The notes: generated by a model not told the origin, from the letters alone. A stretch of 64,000 bases of DNA from Maritalea sp051251695 (GCF_051251695.1 NZ_JBPOEU010000002.1:122122-186121), one strand, 5' to 3'; shown: positions 1 to 9,393, counted from the first letter of the stretch. Numbers and translations are program-made.

Positions 1-2
1 AC

Positions 3-158
3 CTATTTTCCAAACCACTCAATTACTTCGGCATTCTCATCGGCATTTCAGGGCTAAGCACGCTAATACCCACACTCGCACCAATAACAGGGGCCGTTTT
101 TGGTCTTGGATTTATTGGCTGGTTCGCCTGGATCGGTATCGTACTGTTGCGGAACTAA
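3..158 (+). CDS. C-terminal end of a membrane protein (partial)
   Basis: The window opens inside a reading frame that runs to a TAA at 156-158. The visible 51 residues are almost wholly hydrophobic and glycine-rich, with two likely membrane segments (about residues 9-30 and 32-48) and the end IVLLRN. This suggests the tail of a multi-pass inner-membrane protein. The family cannot be named from so short a piece. It is followed by a hairpin at 199-223 that could end its transcript. Confidence 0.5.
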   Translation, partial: LFSKPLNYFGILIGISGLSTLIPTLAPITGAVFGLGFIGWFAWIGIVLLRN

Positions 159-198
159 ACCGGAATAAAACCAGACTAATCAGAACAGTTTCACATGT

Positions 199-223
199 TT
201 ATCCCCGTCAAGCACGGGGATAA
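199..223 (+). terminator. Hairpin after the partial membrane protein gene
   Basis: A perfect 10-bp stem (TTATCCCCGT / ACGGGGATAA) encloses a 5-nt loop and is followed by a T-rich but interrupted tail. It lies 40 bp after the stop of the first gene, so it is probably its Rho-independent terminator. The weak T-run keeps confidence moderate. Confidence 0.45.
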
Positions 224-509
224 TTCTTCAATTCTACTTGCAATCATAACATCTGACTAAATTGTCCCGCCAACATTGGCGTCCACCCGAACTGAACAAA
301 ACCGTTCAGAAAGGATCGAGCTGAAAATTATTCTATGACAAAATCTTGACAGCGGCATGCCACATGAAGGAACATCTTCAGACCGTCACAAAAGTGCTAT
401 GCAGGCAGATTATGTCTCTGCGCGGCGTTATTTTGTTGACGCAACGATAATAAAGGCCAAGACCGCAACAATGCTGGTATCTAACGGCTTCTTCAAGTGG
501 AGAGAAATC
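224..509 (+). promoter_or_regulatory. Leader region of the polyamine-type ABC operon
   Basis: I see no gene in this stretch, though an open frame reaches upstream to 357. Two short inverted repeats are visible: CGCCAA-CA-TTGGCG at 268-281 and CTGAAC-N6-GTTCAG at 292-309. Either could be an operator for the ABC operon. A TTGACA sits at 346-351, but no convincing -10 box follows at the right spacing. Promoter position is therefore unassigned. Confidence 0.3.
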
Positions 510-1577
510 ATGAACAAGATTCTATCATCAGGCATCGCGCTGCTCGCAGCGGGTGCAATTTCGATGTCTGCAGCACAAGCTGAAACCCTACGTTTGTTGA
601 CATGGGGCGGCTATGCACCGGAAAATGTCGTCGAAATGTTTGAAAAAGAAACCGGCCACACCGTTGAAGTGACCAAATCAAACAACGAAGAAATGGTTGC
701 CAAATTGCGCGCCACAAATGGCGGTGGCTTTGATTTGGCACAGCCAAGCCAAGACCGGATCGCAGGTGCGCAGGCAGAATTTGAAATCTACAAGCCAATC
801 GATCTATCAAAAATCGACACAAGCCAATTCATTCCATCAATGTTGGCAGCCACCAAAGGCAACACCATGATCGATGGTGATGTTTACGGTCTACCGCACG
901 TTTGGGGCACATCAGGTCTTGTCGTAAATACTGCAATGGCTGGTCAGGTTAAAGATTACACTGACCTATGTGATCCTTCAGTTGCAGGCAAAGTTTCTTA
1001 CCGCCTAAAACGCCCAACACTAATTGGTTTCGCATTCTCAATGGGTCTTGATCCATTCGCAGCTTATAATGACGAAGCAGCATACAAAGACATATTGGCT
1101 CAAGTTGAAGCCAAATTGATCGAATGTAAGTCAAACGTAAAAACCTACTGGGGTGGCGGCGACGAGATCAAAAACCTCCTTCGTTCAGGCGAAGTTGTTG
1201 CGGCAATGGCTTGGGATACAGGCGGTTGGTCTTTGAATGCTGACAATCCAGACATCACCTTTGTTGCACCAACATCTGGCGCACTAGGCTGGATCGATAC
1301 ATTCGCAATGCCAAAACGTGGTCGTGCTGATGAGGCCGCCTATGCGTGGATCAACTTCGTTATGCGCCCAGAGGTTGCAGCGATGATCACAACTGCAGCT
1401 GGCAACTTTACAGCGTCTCAAGGTGGCGATGCTGGTGTTGATGATGCTTTGAAAGCGCGCTATCAGGCAAGCTATCACCAAGAAGAAATCGACAACATCA
1501 AGTGGTACCCAACGGTTCCTGCTAACCTTGAAACACTTGAAGGTGCAGTTCTTGATCGCGTAAACGCGGCTAAGTAA
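510..1577 (+). CDS. Polyamine-type ABC transporter substrate-binding protein
   Basis: Periplasmic binding protein of the spermidine/putrescine (PotD/PotF) type, 355 residues. The ATG at 510 is chosen because it follows a good ribosome site (GTGGAGAGAAATC) and opens with a clean signal peptide, MNKILSS... ending AQA after residue 24. The mature part begins ETLRLLTWGGYAPENVV, typical of family-1 binding proteins for polyamines and related cations. An open frame continues upstream to 357 but its sequence is not signal-like. It heads a four-gene operon with ATPase and two permeases. The exact ligand is inferred only from family. Confidence 0.88.
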   Translation: MNKILSSGIALLAAGAISMSAAQAETLRLLTWGGYAPENVVEMFEKETGHTVEVTKSNNEEMVAKLRATNGGGFDLAQPSQDRIAGAQAEFEIYKPIDLSKIDTSQFIPSMLAATKGNTMIDGDVYGLPHVWGTSGLVVNTAMAGQVKDYTDLCDPSVAGKVSYRLKRPTLIGFAFSMGLDPFAAYNDEAAYKDILAQVEAKLIECKSNVKTYWGGGDEIKNLLRSGEVVAAMAWDTGGWSLNADNPDITFVAPTSGALGWIDTFAMPKRGRADEAAYAWINFVMRPEVAAMITTAAGNFTASQGGDAGVDDALKARYQASYHQEEIDNIKWYPTVPANLETLEGAVLDRVNAAK

Positions 1578-1601
1578 TCTGCCCAATAAGTCTAAATGTT
1601 T

Positions 1602-1627
1602 GAAGAGGCGCGAATTCGCGCCTCTTC
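1602..1627 (+). terminator. Palindromic hairpin between binding-protein and ATPase genes
   Basis: A perfect inverted repeat, GAAGAGGCGCG-AATT-CGCGCCTCTTC, lies 24 bp after the binding-protein stop and 20 bp before the ATPase start. Little T-run follows, so it is better read as an mRNA-protecting or partly terminating hairpin than a full terminator. It supports placing the ATPase start at 1647 rather than at the earlier ATG at 1596, which lies before the hairpin. Confidence 0.55.
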
Positions 1628-1646
1628 TTCTATCGCCGGAGCATAT

Positions 1647-2765
1647 ATGAACCAGTTTGAAGCCAATTCGCAATTCGACCTTGAGTGCAAAGAAATCAAC
1701 AAAAGCTTTGATGATTTTCGAGCAGTAAAGGATGTCAGCTTCAACGTTCCAACTGGCACCTTCTTTTCAATTCTTGGCCCTTCGGGCTGTGGCAAAACAA
1801 CCCTCTTGCGCATGATAGCCGGCTTCCAAGAAGCCACAAGCGGCGACTTGCTGATCAAGGGCAAATCAATGATCGGGGTTGCACCGAACAAGCGCCCGGT
1901 TTCCATGGTTTTTCAACATCTTGCTCTGTTCCCAATGATGAACATTGAAGCAAATGTCGGCTTTGGACTACGGCAGCGCGGCGTGCCCCGCGAAGACATC
2001 GCCAAACGTGTTGCAACCGTATTGGAGCGCGTCGGATTGCCCGGCGTCGGCACACGGCAAATCAATCAACTTTCTGGCGGGCAAAAACAACGCGTCGCTA
2101 TCGCCCGCTGCATGGTGCTCGAACCCGATGTTCTGTTGCTGGACGAACCGCTTGGAGCGCTTGATTTAAAGCTGCGCGAGCACATGAAAATCGAGCTTAA
2201 AACGCTTCAATCCGAATTCGGCACAACATTTGTCTATATCACCCACGACCAATCTGAGGCGCTTGTGATGAGCGACCAAATTGCGGTGATGAACCAAGGC
2301 GAGTTTGAACAGGTCGGCACCGCTCGTGAACTCTATCACAAACCCAATACCGCCTTTGTGGCTGGATTTGTTGGTGAGGCCAATAAATATAGCGCCACCG
2401 TCGACGCAGCATTTGGTGACGCGGTAACGTTGGTGACAGCAGACGGGATGGAGCTTAAAGGCATCAGCCCGACATCATCGCTTTCCAAAGGCGACAAAGC
2501 GGAAGTGTTTGTGCGACCAGAAGCAGTGCGGCTTTCAGTGGATGCAGGCAAATTTGGTGGCATTGAAAACCTGAACACTGGCATTGTTGAAAACATCTTA
2601 TTCAATGGCGCGAACAGCCACATCATTTTGCGTGAAGAAAAATCCGGTGGCGAGATGAACGTCGCCATTCCACAAACTGGCGAGTTCCGCGACCTCAATA
2701 AGGGTGACAAGGTTCACATTGGCTGGGAAGCATCGCAAACCAGATGTTACGCAGTGGGTGCGTGA
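1647..2765 (+). CDS. Polyamine-type ABC transporter ATP-binding protein
   Basis: Cytoplasmic ATPase of a PotA-type importer, 372 residues. Walker A GPSGCGKT is at about 44-51, the signature LSGGQ at 142-146, Walker B LLLDEP at 163-168 and the switch histidine in YITHD at about 200. The C-terminal third matches a TOBE-like regulatory domain. The ATG at 1647 follows a GGA and begins MNQFEANSQF. The upstream in-frame ATG at 1596 would run translation through a strong palindrome and is less likely. Its stop is 1 bp before the next gene, so it is translationally coupled to the first permease. Confidence 0.9.
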   Translation: MNQFEANSQFDLECKEINKSFDDFRAVKDVSFNVPTGTFFSILGPSGCGKTTLLRMIAGFQEATSGDLLIKGKSMIGVAPNKRPVSMVFQHLALFPMMNIEANVGFGLRQRGVPREDIAKRVATVLERVGLPGVGTRQINQLSGGQKQRVAIARCMVLEPDVLLLDEPLGALDLKLREHMKIELKTLQSEFGTTFVYITHDQSEALVMSDQIAVMNQGEFEQVGTARELYHKPNTAFVAGFVGEANKYSATVDAAFGDAVTLVTADGMELKGISPTSSLSKGDKAEVFVRPEAVRLSVDAGKFGGIENLNTGIVENILFNGANSHIILREEKSGGEMNVAIPQTGEFRDLNKGDKVHIGWEASQTRCYAVGA

Positions 2766-2766
2766 T

Positions 2767-3630
2767 ATGACAAACACGCAATCCAAACTTGGTCTATACC
2801 TTTTGATGGCACCATTGATGTTGTGGCTGCTGATGCTCATCATCATTCCCCATATCGGCATGTTTTTGGTGTCGATCAGCGTAAAAACCGGTGTCCGGCA
2901 ATATGTCACGGGCCTTGGCAACTATATGGTGTTTTTCACCGAGCCGCTTTATTGGAACACTTTCGCGCGCACGGCCTTTATGTCGATATCTGCGACGTTC
3001 CTAACCCTCATCATTGGGTTCCCCGTTGCCTATTACATTGCAAAATTGACCCGCGGCCGGACAAAGACAACTCTATTTTTGATGTGCCTCATTCCCTTTT
3101 GGGTTTCCGAGTTGGTGCGCACATTTGGCTGGATGATTTTGCTGCGCGAAACAGGTATATTTTCCAGTCTCCTACAATATTTAGGCATCGTATCTGGGCC
3201 GGTTGAGTTCTTGTACAATGATGCAGCGATTATGATCGGGTTGGTCTACACGTCCATGTTGTTCATGGTCGTACCGCTCGTCACAACGCTTGATAGTTTG
3301 GATGACAGCTTGATCGAAGCTGGATATGATTTGGGTGGAAATGGCATTTCCATTTTACGCGAGATCATCATCCCCCACGCCATGCCCGGCATCGTTTCGG
3401 GCTGCATTGTGGTGTTCATGCTTTCGCTGGGCAATTACCTCACGCCAATTCTTTTGGGCGGCAAAGACAGCCTGTGGTTCACCGGACTGATCTATAGTCA
3501 ATTCATCACCCGCTTCAATTGGGAGTTAGGTTCCGCATTCGGGTTCCTATTGTTGGCTTTGTCATCAACGATTGTTTGGGTTGGGCTTAAGCTCTCTCGC
3601 CAATCTCTAACCGACACTGTGGGGCAATAA
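2767..3630 (+). CDS. Polyamine-type ABC transporter permease (PotB-like)
   Basis: Inner-membrane permease of 287 residues with about six hydrophobic segments. The cytoplasmic coupling loop, EAGYDLGGNGISILREIIIPHAMPG, is the EAA motif of binding-protein-dependent permeases and fits the PotB/PotH type. The ATG at 2767 lies 1 bp after the ATPase stop. An in-frame upstream ATG would overlap the ATPase gene by 60 bp and lacks a signal-anchor pattern. It pairs with the next gene to form the membrane pore. Confidence 0.88.
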   Translation: MTNTQSKLGLYLLMAPLMLWLLMLIIIPHIGMFLVSISVKTGVRQYVTGLGNYMVFFTEPLYWNTFARTAFMSISATFLTLIIGFPVAYYIAKLTRGRTKTTLFLMCLIPFWVSELVRTFGWMILLRETGIFSSLLQYLGIVSGPVEFLYNDAAIMIGLVYTSMLFMVVPLVTTLDSLDDSLIEAGYDLGGNGISILREIIIPHAMPGIVSGCIVVFMLSLGNYLTPILLGGKDSLWFTGLIYSQFITRFNWELGSAFGFLLLALSSTIVWVGLKLSRQSLTDTVGQ

Positions 3631-3631
3631 G

Positions 3632-4483
3632 ATGATCGCAACAATCCCACAATCAAAAGCATTTGCGTGGACATACCGCGCTTACATCATTTTGTTTTTC
3701 ATCTATCTGGCATTGCCACTAACGGTGGTGTGCGCGTTTGCTTTCAACGACAGCGTGTTCCCATCCCTTCCATGGGATGGGTTCACTTGGGCATGGTTTT
3801 TTGGCAATGAAGCACCCTATATTGGCGTCTTTAACGAACGTCCGATTATCCGCTCCATCGGCACGTCATTGTTCGTCGCCTTCTGGGTGTCGTTGATGTC
3901 AATTGCAGTGGGCACCACAAACGCGTTTCTGTTCGTTCGCTATAGCTTCAAGTTCAAAGAACTCCTCTATATCTTGATGCTGTTGCCGCTCATCATTCCG
4001 GGCATTATTTTGGGCATTTCGATTTTGGTGTTTTCAAATACCGTCGCAAACAATTTGGAAAGTGCTACGGGCTTATGGTTCGACGGATTACGGCCAGGCT
4101 TGCCAATGGTGATCCTTGGTCAATTCAGTTTCATTGCGACTTTCGCAACATTGGTAATCTCAGCACGCCTTGAAAAATTTGATCGATCACTTGAAGAAGC
4201 AGCGTTGAATTTGGGTGCGAGTAAATGGGGCGCAGTGCGCCAGATCACCCTGCCCTTTTTGATGCCAGCTATTGCCGGTGCTGGAGTTGTTGCCGTGCTG
4301 ATGAGCTTTGAAAACTTCAATACGACATTGATGTTGGTCGGCTCAGATGCGCCATTGACCATCACCATGTTTGACCGGTTGAAGCAGGGTTCCACTCCAG
4401 TGCTCAACGCGGTTTCGCTATTGTTGATTGTGGTCTCAGCCCTGATTGGACTGGCGTCGTTACTGTTCCAAAAACGGGGCTGA
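3632..4483 (+). CDS. Polyamine-type ABC transporter permease (PotC-like)
   Basis: Second permease subunit, 283 residues, about six membrane segments. The EAA loop is seen as EEAALNLGASKWGAVRQITLPFLMPAI at roughly residues 189-214. It begins 1 bp after the stop of the PotB-like gene and is the last gene of the importer operon. Its end faces the convergent unknown gene at 4510. No clear terminator is visible in the 26-bp gap. Confidence 0.88.
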   Translation: MIATIPQSKAFAWTYRAYIILFFIYLALPLTVVCAFAFNDSVFPSLPWDGFTWAWFFGNEAPYIGVFNERPIIRSIGTSLFVAFWVSLMSIAVGTTNAFLFVRYSFKFKELLYILMLLPLIIPGIILGISILVFSNTVANNLESATGLWFDGLRPGLPMVILGQFSFIATFATLVISARLEKFDRSLEEAALNLGASKWGAVRQITLPFLMPAIAGAGVVAVLMSFENFNTTLMLVGSDAPLTITMFDRLKQGSTPVLNAVSLLLIVVSALIGLASLLFQKRG

Positions 4484-4509
4484 CCAACTTGGCCGGCCCT
4501 ATTTGAGCT

Positions 4510-5304
4510 CTACTTCAATTTTTCAACTTCGGTTTCCGCGTCGTAAATTTCACCCTCATGCCGCGCAATGTCTTTGTTGAGCTTTGCCCGCTCAGCTTTG
4601 TCTTTATCCGTATCTCCAGTTATGCCTTTTAGTTCACGCCGCAATTTAACAAGCTTGTCTGTAATATTGGCTTTCACAATCTTCCAAGCTTTCTTGTGAT
4701 CGCCTTTGCCCATTGCATTTTTAAGCTGTTCAATTTCTCGTTTGAGCTCTTTTTTGCGTTTTTTTGCTCCGTCAATGGCAACTTTGGCATCCCACACATC
4801 TCGGTGCTCTGGATCGTTGGGATGATCTTTCATAGCCTTATCTAGGTGAGCTTGCGCCAGTTTCACCTGACGTTCCGCCCGATCGAGGCGATCTTGCAGT
4901 TCACGTTGTTTAAAGAAAACTTCAATCGCAAAATGCGACTTAACATCACCCCACCCTTTGGGCCATGCACCCCAATCAATTTTGAAGAAGACGCCGGTTG
5001 TAAAAACGACAGGCAAACTGGTCATGAGTGAAATGGCGGACGGGGCAGAAATCAAAAATGGATGCCGCGCCTCACGTATTGCCGCATTATAAAATATTGG
5101 ACTTTCTGAAAGCAGTGTTTCAATCTGCTCCATGGACCAAATAGCGCCTGTTTGATCTCGCACCGCAATCAGCTTTTCAGCTATTTCCAACTCGCCTTTT
5201 GGCTGATCCAAAGCCAAGTGGCATACCAGTTCATGGGCGTTTTCAACTTCATTAACGAGATATAAGAAGTGATCAATTTGATGTTCTGAATATTGCTTTT
5301 CCAT
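4510..5304 (-). CDS. Unknown protein with a long charged coiled coil
   Basis: I do not recognise the family. The ATG at 5304 is preceded by an excellent ribosome site (GGGAGGATAAT), so the 264-residue form starting MEKQYSEHQ is preferred over the longer open frame. Residues about 1-85 look globular and acidic. Residues about 86-125 hold a hydrophobic, proline-containing stretch (HPFLISAPSAISLMTSLP). From about 130 to the end it is highly charged, rich in K, E, D and L, and looks like a helical coiled coil. It is isolated: convergent with the permease gene on one side and separated from the next operon by that operon's terminator. Confidence 0.75.
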   Translation of the reverse strand: MEKQYSEHQIDHFLYLVNEVENAHELVCHLALDQPKGELEIAEKLIAVRDQTGAIWSMEQIETLLSESPIFYNAAIREARHPFLISAPSAISLMTSLPVVFTTGVFFKIDWGAWPKGWGDVKSHFAIEVFFKQRELQDRLDRAERQVKLAQAHLDKAMKDHPNDPEHRDVWDAKVAIDGAKKRKKELKREIEQLKNAMGKGDHKKAWKIVKANITDKLVKLRRELKGITGDTDKDKAERAKLNKDIARHEGEIYDAETEVEKLK

Positions 5305-5400
5305 ATTATCCTCCCAAAATGTTCCCAAGGATATTGGCACGCTGGCAGCATTTCGGCAAAGCCAGGCAATCTACAAATCAAATTGAAAAGGTTTCGGCAC

Positions 5401-5428
5401 AAAAAAAGCTGACCCCAAGGGGCCAGCT
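5401..5428 (-). terminator. Rho-independent terminator of the glutamylation-type operon
   Basis: Read on the minus strand, AGCTGGCCCC-TT-GGGGTCAGCT is followed at once by a run of T (poly-A at 5401-5407 on the + strand). The stem is ten pairs with one G-T pair. It lies about 45 bp after the stop of the alcohol dehydrogenase gene, and is the clearest terminator in the window. Confidence 0.88.
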
Positions 5429-5472
5429 CAAGTTAAACCGCATAAGAAACGGCTTGGGTCTAGCCCTAGGGA

Positions 5473-6618
5473 TTAGAAACAGGCTTTCAATAGTTCAAGC
5501 GTGTTGTCGTCGTTCATTTCAACAGGATTTCCGCCGGTGCTCGGGTCTTGCAGGGCGGATTTTGTGAGTTTTTCTAGGTCTGGATTAATAACACCAAGTT
5601 CTGTGAGGTTCTTGGGAATACCAAGGCTGTCATTCAGCTCACCGACATAGGCATAAAAGCCCTCATACCCGCCATTAATGCCAAGATAGTTCGCCGCAGT
5701 TGTAAGTCGGCCTTCGACCGCAGAGCGGTTGAACGTTAGCACGGGCTGCATCACAACAGCGTTGGTCGTGCCATGGTGGGTGTTGTGTACTGCGCCGATC
5801 GGGTGAGATAGCGCATGAATGGCCCCAAGGCCTTTTTGGAAGGCGGTTGAGCCCATCGCTGCAGCAGACATCATGTGCGCCCGCGCTTCAATGTCAGACC
5901 CGTTTGCATAAGCACGAGGTAAATACTCTTTCACCAACCGCATACCCTCAAGCGCAATACCTTGGCTCATCGGGTGATAGTGGGGAGAACAGAACGCCTC
6001 CAAACAGTGCGCAAACGCGTCCATGCCTGTGCCTGCCGTTATGAAGCCTGGCATGCCAATAGAAAGTTCTGGATCGCAGATCACCACTGAGGGCAGAATT
6101 TTCGGGTGGAAGATGATCTTTTTTTCATGCGTCTCCGAATTGGTGATGATCGACGCGCGACCGACCTCAGAACCCGTGCCTGCCGTTGTTGGCACCGCAA
6201 CGATTGGCGCAATGCCATCAACATCGGCGCGTGTCCACCAATCGCCAACATCTTCGAAATCCCAAAGCGGGCGCGTTTGACCGGACATAAAGGCAATGAC
6301 TTTGCCCAAGTCCAAAGCTGAACCACCGCCGAACGCAATCACCCCGTCGTGGCCACCCTCACGATATTGCTTGAGCCCTGCTTCGGCGTTCAATTCGTTG
6401 GGGTTCGGATCAACTTTAGAGAACATGGCCCGGCCAAGGCCAGCCGCTTCCAACAAGTCCAGCGTGTTGGTGGTAATCGGCAAGTTAGCCAATCCTTTGT
6501 CACTCACCAGCAAAGGTTTCTTGATGCCAACGGCGGCGCACGCGTCAGCAATTTCTGAGATGCGGCCCGCACCAAAACGGATGGGGGTTGGGTAATTCCA
6601 GTTTCCTTGCAACAACAT
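5473..6618 (-). CDS. Iron-containing alcohol dehydrogenase
   Basis: Group III (iron-dependent) NAD(P)-linked alcohol dehydrogenase, 381 residues. The N-terminal dinucleotide region has FGGGSALDLGKVIA. The metal site is visible as GMDAFAHCLEAF followed by HALSHPIGAVHNTHHG, supplying the Asp and three His ligands of the family. It is the last gene of the operon, 6 bp after the aldehyde dehydrogenase. In this setting it may oxidise the alcohol group of a gamma-glutamylated amino alcohol; that role is inference. Reduction of aldehydes is the main alternative. Confidence 0.88.
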   Translation of the reverse strand: MLLQGNWNYPTPIRFGAGRISEIADACAAVGIKKPLLVSDKGLANLPITTNTLDLLEAAGLGRAMFSKVDPNPNELNAEAGLKQYREGGHDGVIAFGGGSALDLGKVIAFMSGQTRPLWDFEDVGDWWTRADVDGIAPIVAVPTTAGTGSEVGRASIITNSETHEKKIIFHPKILPSVVICDPELSIGMPGFITAGTGMDAFAHCLEAFCSPHYHPMSQGIALEGMRLVKEYLPRAYANGSDIEARAHMMSAAAMGSTAFQKGLGAIHALSHPIGAVHNTHHGTTNAVVMQPVLTFNRSAVEGRLTTAANYLGINGGYEGFYAYVGELNDSLGIPKNLTELGVINPDLEKLTKSALQDPSTGGNPVEMNDDNTLELLKACF

Positions 6619-6624
6619 TACGCG

Positions 6625-8007
6625 TTACGCCTTCTTTAGATGGTATGATTTTGGACGCGTTAGATTGTGATACCCGATCACTGAGAGACCCCCGCCGCGT
6701 CCGGTGTTTTTGCAACCGGTCCAACAAAGGGCCGGATCAAGATAGTCAGCACGGTTCATAAACACTGTGCCGGTTTCGATTTCGGACCCGACCTGTCGAG
6801 CGCGTTCAACATCTCTGGTCCACAATGAAGCGGTAAGCCCAAACTCACTGTCGTTCATCAATTGGATCGCCTCTGCGTCATCTTTGACTTTCATAATGCC
6901 AACAACTGGGCCAAAGCTTTCGTCCCGCATGACCCGCATCGAATGATCCACATCCACCAGAATTTGGGGCATCAGATAAGCGCCACCATCATCTTCTGGG
7001 AACAATGCTGGATCGATCAAAGGCTTTGCGCCTGCAGCAATAGCCTCATTTGTTTGCGCCCTGACCTCGTTGGCAAATCGCACATGGGCCATCGGACCAA
7101 GGGTTGTTTCCTGATCAAGCGGATTGCCCAACTTATAACCAGAAACAATCTTCACGGCCTTGGCGACAAACTCATCGAACAAACTCTCAACCACATAGAT
7201 GCGTTCAATGCCGCAGCAACATTGCCCAGAGTTGAACATTGCGCCATCAATCAGCGTCTCAACCGCTGCATCTAGGTCCGCATCGTCCATCACATAGCCG
7301 GGGTCTTTGCCGCCAAGTTCTGTACCGACACCCGTGAAGGTGCCTGCAGCAGCACGTTCCATCGCCTGTCCGCCACCAACAGAGCCCGTAAAGTTCACAA
7401 AGCCAAATGACTTCGCTGCGATCAACGAGGATGTTGTGTCGTGGCTTAAAAATACGTTCTGGAAGACATCTTTGGGGATGCCAACAGCATGAAAAGCTTG
7501 TGCCATTCGTTCGCCCACCAACAATGTTTGCGACGCATGCTTAAGCATCACCGCGTTCCCTGAGATCAAGGCCGGCGCCACCGAATTGATGGCGGTCATA
7601 TAGGGATAGTTCCAGGGGGCCACAACCAGCACCACACCATGGGGCACACGCTCAATATAGCGGTTGAAACTGTCACTATCTTCAACTTCAATCGGGGCTA
7701 AAGCGTCAGGCGCGATTTTTGCCATGTGAGAAGCACGCTCGTTAAAGCCGCCAAATTCACCTCCATAACGCACAGGACGTCCCATTTGCCATGCAAGTTC
7801 TTCAACAACTTGGTCGTTCATCTCGCCGACTTTTTTTACGCCAGCTTGGACAAGTGCAATTCGTTCATCCAGTGGACGCGCAGCCCAAGCCTTTTGTGCA
7901 GCCGAGGCGGCATGAACCGCAGCGCTCGCTTCGCTCTCACTCAGCAAGGTACGCTCAGCATAAACCGACCCATCAATGGGAGAAATACATTTAACTCTGT
8001 TCGTCAT
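6625..8007 (-). CDS. NAD(P)-dependent aldehyde dehydrogenase
   Basis: Aldehyde dehydrogenase superfamily, 460 residues. The proton-abstracting Glu is in GTELGGKDP and the nucleophile Cys in NSGQCCCGIERI, with the C-terminal GRGGGLSVIGYHNLTRPKSYH typical of the aminoaldehyde/succinate-semialdehyde branch. The ATG at 8007 (MTNRVKCISP) is 1 bp after the upstream gene's TAA, so an earlier in-frame start inside that gene is not preferred. Lying between a gamma-glutamyl ligase and an alcohol dehydrogenase, it likely oxidises a glutamylated aldehyde to the acid. Confidence 0.88.
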   Translation of the reverse strand: MTNRVKCISPIDGSVYAERTLLSESEASAAVHAASAAQKAWAARPLDERIALVQAGVKKVGEMNDQVVEELAWQMGRPVRYGGEFGGFNERASHMAKIAPDALAPIEVEDSDSFNRYIERVPHGVVLVVAPWNYPYMTAINSVAPALISGNAVMLKHASQTLLVGERMAQAFHAVGIPKDVFQNVFLSHDTTSSLIAAKSFGFVNFTGSVGGGQAMERAAAGTFTGVGTELGGKDPGYVMDDADLDAAVETLIDGAMFNSGQCCCGIERIYVVESLFDEFVAKAVKIVSGYKLGNPLDQETTLGPMAHVRFANEVRAQTNEAIAAGAKPLIDPALFPEDDGGAYLMPQILVDVDHSMRVMRDESFGPVVGIMKVKDDAEAIQLMNDSEFGLTASLWTRDVERARQVGSEIETGTVFMNRADYLDPALCWTGCKNTGRGGGLSVIGYHNLTRPKSYHLKKA

Positions 8008-8008
8008 T

Positions 8009-9373
8009 TTAGGCTCTTTCAAATCCCCGGGCGATTTCATAATCCGTCACCACCTGGTCAAATTCTTCCTGTTCCCACTCAGCTGCCCGCACATAATGGG
8101 CAACAACCTCATCACCAAACGCATCACGCAGCATCTTTGACCCCTTTAGGGTGACGGCTGCATCGCGCAATGTTTGTGGAATTTCTCCAGCGTCTTTGTC
8201 CGCATAAATGTCGCCCGTTGATGGTGGTGCGAGTTCGAGTTTTTCTTCAATCCCCTTAAGTCCCGCAGCCAATTGTACGGCCAACGCCAGATAAGGGTTC
8301 AGGTCAGATCCACCGATCCGGCATTCCACACGCACCGCTTTTGTACCATCGCCACATAGTCGGAAACCAGCCGTGCGATTATCAACCGACCACACTGTTT
8401 TGGTCGGCGCAAAAGTGCCTTTTTGGAACCGTTTATAGCTGTTGATATAGGGCGCCAAGAAATAGGTATATTCAGGCGCGTATCTGATCAAACCCGCCAT
8501 ATAGTGACGCATCAATTCAGACATACCCAACTCAGCATCCGGATCGAAGAACACATTGGCCCCGTCCTTCCAAAGTGATTGATGAACGTGGGAAGAACTG
8601 CCCACCCGGTCACGATGCCATTTGGGTAAAAACGTCGCCGCGTGCCCCTGCTGCCAAGCAATTTCCTTGGTCGCATGTTTAGCTATTGTGTGATGATCCG
8701 CACAATCTAACGCCGCACCGTAGCGAATGTTGAGTTCTTCCTGGCCCGCTTCTGCTTCGCCCTTGGAGTTCTCAATGGGGATACCCGCCGCATAAAGATG
8801 GTTGCGCAATGGACGCATCACCACCTCTTCCTTGGTCGTTTGTAAAATATGATAATCTTCGTTGTAACCACTGATCGGCTTCAAATCTCGAAAACCGGAT
8901 TTGCGTACGTCGTCAAAGCTGTTTTCGAACAAAAAGAACTCAAGCTCCGTCGCCATCATCGCGGATAGGCCCAACGCTTCCAATCGGGCAATTTGTTTCT
9001 TCAGCATCGCCCGTGGCGAATGGGAAATCTCTTCATGGGTATGATGATCAAGCACATCACACAAAACCATCGCCGTTCCATCAAGCCAAGGCACAGGCCG
9101 CAATGTGGACAAATCTGGCTTCATCACATAATCGCCATAGCCTGACTGCCAGCTGGTAGCCGCATAGCCCTCAACGGTAAACATTTCCAAATCCGTCGCC
9201 AGCAAATAGTTGCAGCAATGGGTTTCTTCCCACGCGCTATCAACAAAATGAGCGGCATGAAAACGCTTGCCCATCAACCGGCCCTGCATGTCGGGAAAAG
9301 CAACAATCACAGTGTCAATTTCACCGCTCGCAACTTGGCTCTTTAGTTTTTCAAAAGATAGATTTCCCGGCAT
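8009..9373 (-). CDS. Glutamine synthetase family gamma-glutamyl-amine ligase (PuuA-like)
   Basis: Class-I glutamine synthetase fold, 454 residues. Visible family motifs are ELEFFLF (about 143-149, metal ligands), EAGQEELNIRY, SSSHVHQSLW, NRTAGFR and RVECRIGGSDLNPYLAL. The beta-grasp N-terminus is short, as in PuuA, IpuC and other ligases that join glutamate to an amine rather than ammonia. No adenylylation loop is evident. The ATG at 9373 is chosen; a TTG four codons upstream (9385) is also possible. It sits after a TRAP transporter and before aldehyde and alcohol dehydrogenases, which argues for substrate activation in catabolism. Confidence 0.87.
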   Translation of the reverse strand: MPGNLSFEKLKSQVASGEIDTVIVAFPDMQGRLMGKRFHAAHFVDSAWEETHCCNYLLATDLEMFTVEGYAATSWQSGYGDYVMKPDLSTLRPVPWLDGTAMVLCDVLDHHTHEEISHSPRAMLKKQIARLEALGLSAMMATELEFFLFENSFDDVRKSGFRDLKPISGYNEDYHILQTTKEEVVMRPLRNHLYAAGIPIENSKGEAEAGQEELNIRYGAALDCADHHTIAKHATKEIAWQQGHAATFLPKWHRDRVGSSSHVHQSLWKDGANVFFDPDAELGMSELMRHYMAGLIRYAPEYTYFLAPYINSYKRFQKGTFAPTKTVWSVDNRTAGFRLCGDGTKAVRVECRIGGSDLNPYLALAVQLAAGLKGIEEKLELAPPSTGDIYADKDAGEIPQTLRDAAVTLKGSKMLRDAFGDEVVAHYVRAAEWEQEEFDQVVTDYEIARGFERA

Positions 9374-9393
9374 ACTCACGTCCAATTAGATCG

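Noticed and set aside
357..509. Extended N-terminus of the first binding protein from an upstream ATG
   Set aside because: The extra 51 residues are not signal-like, while ATG 510 has a good ribosome site and starts a clean signal peptide.
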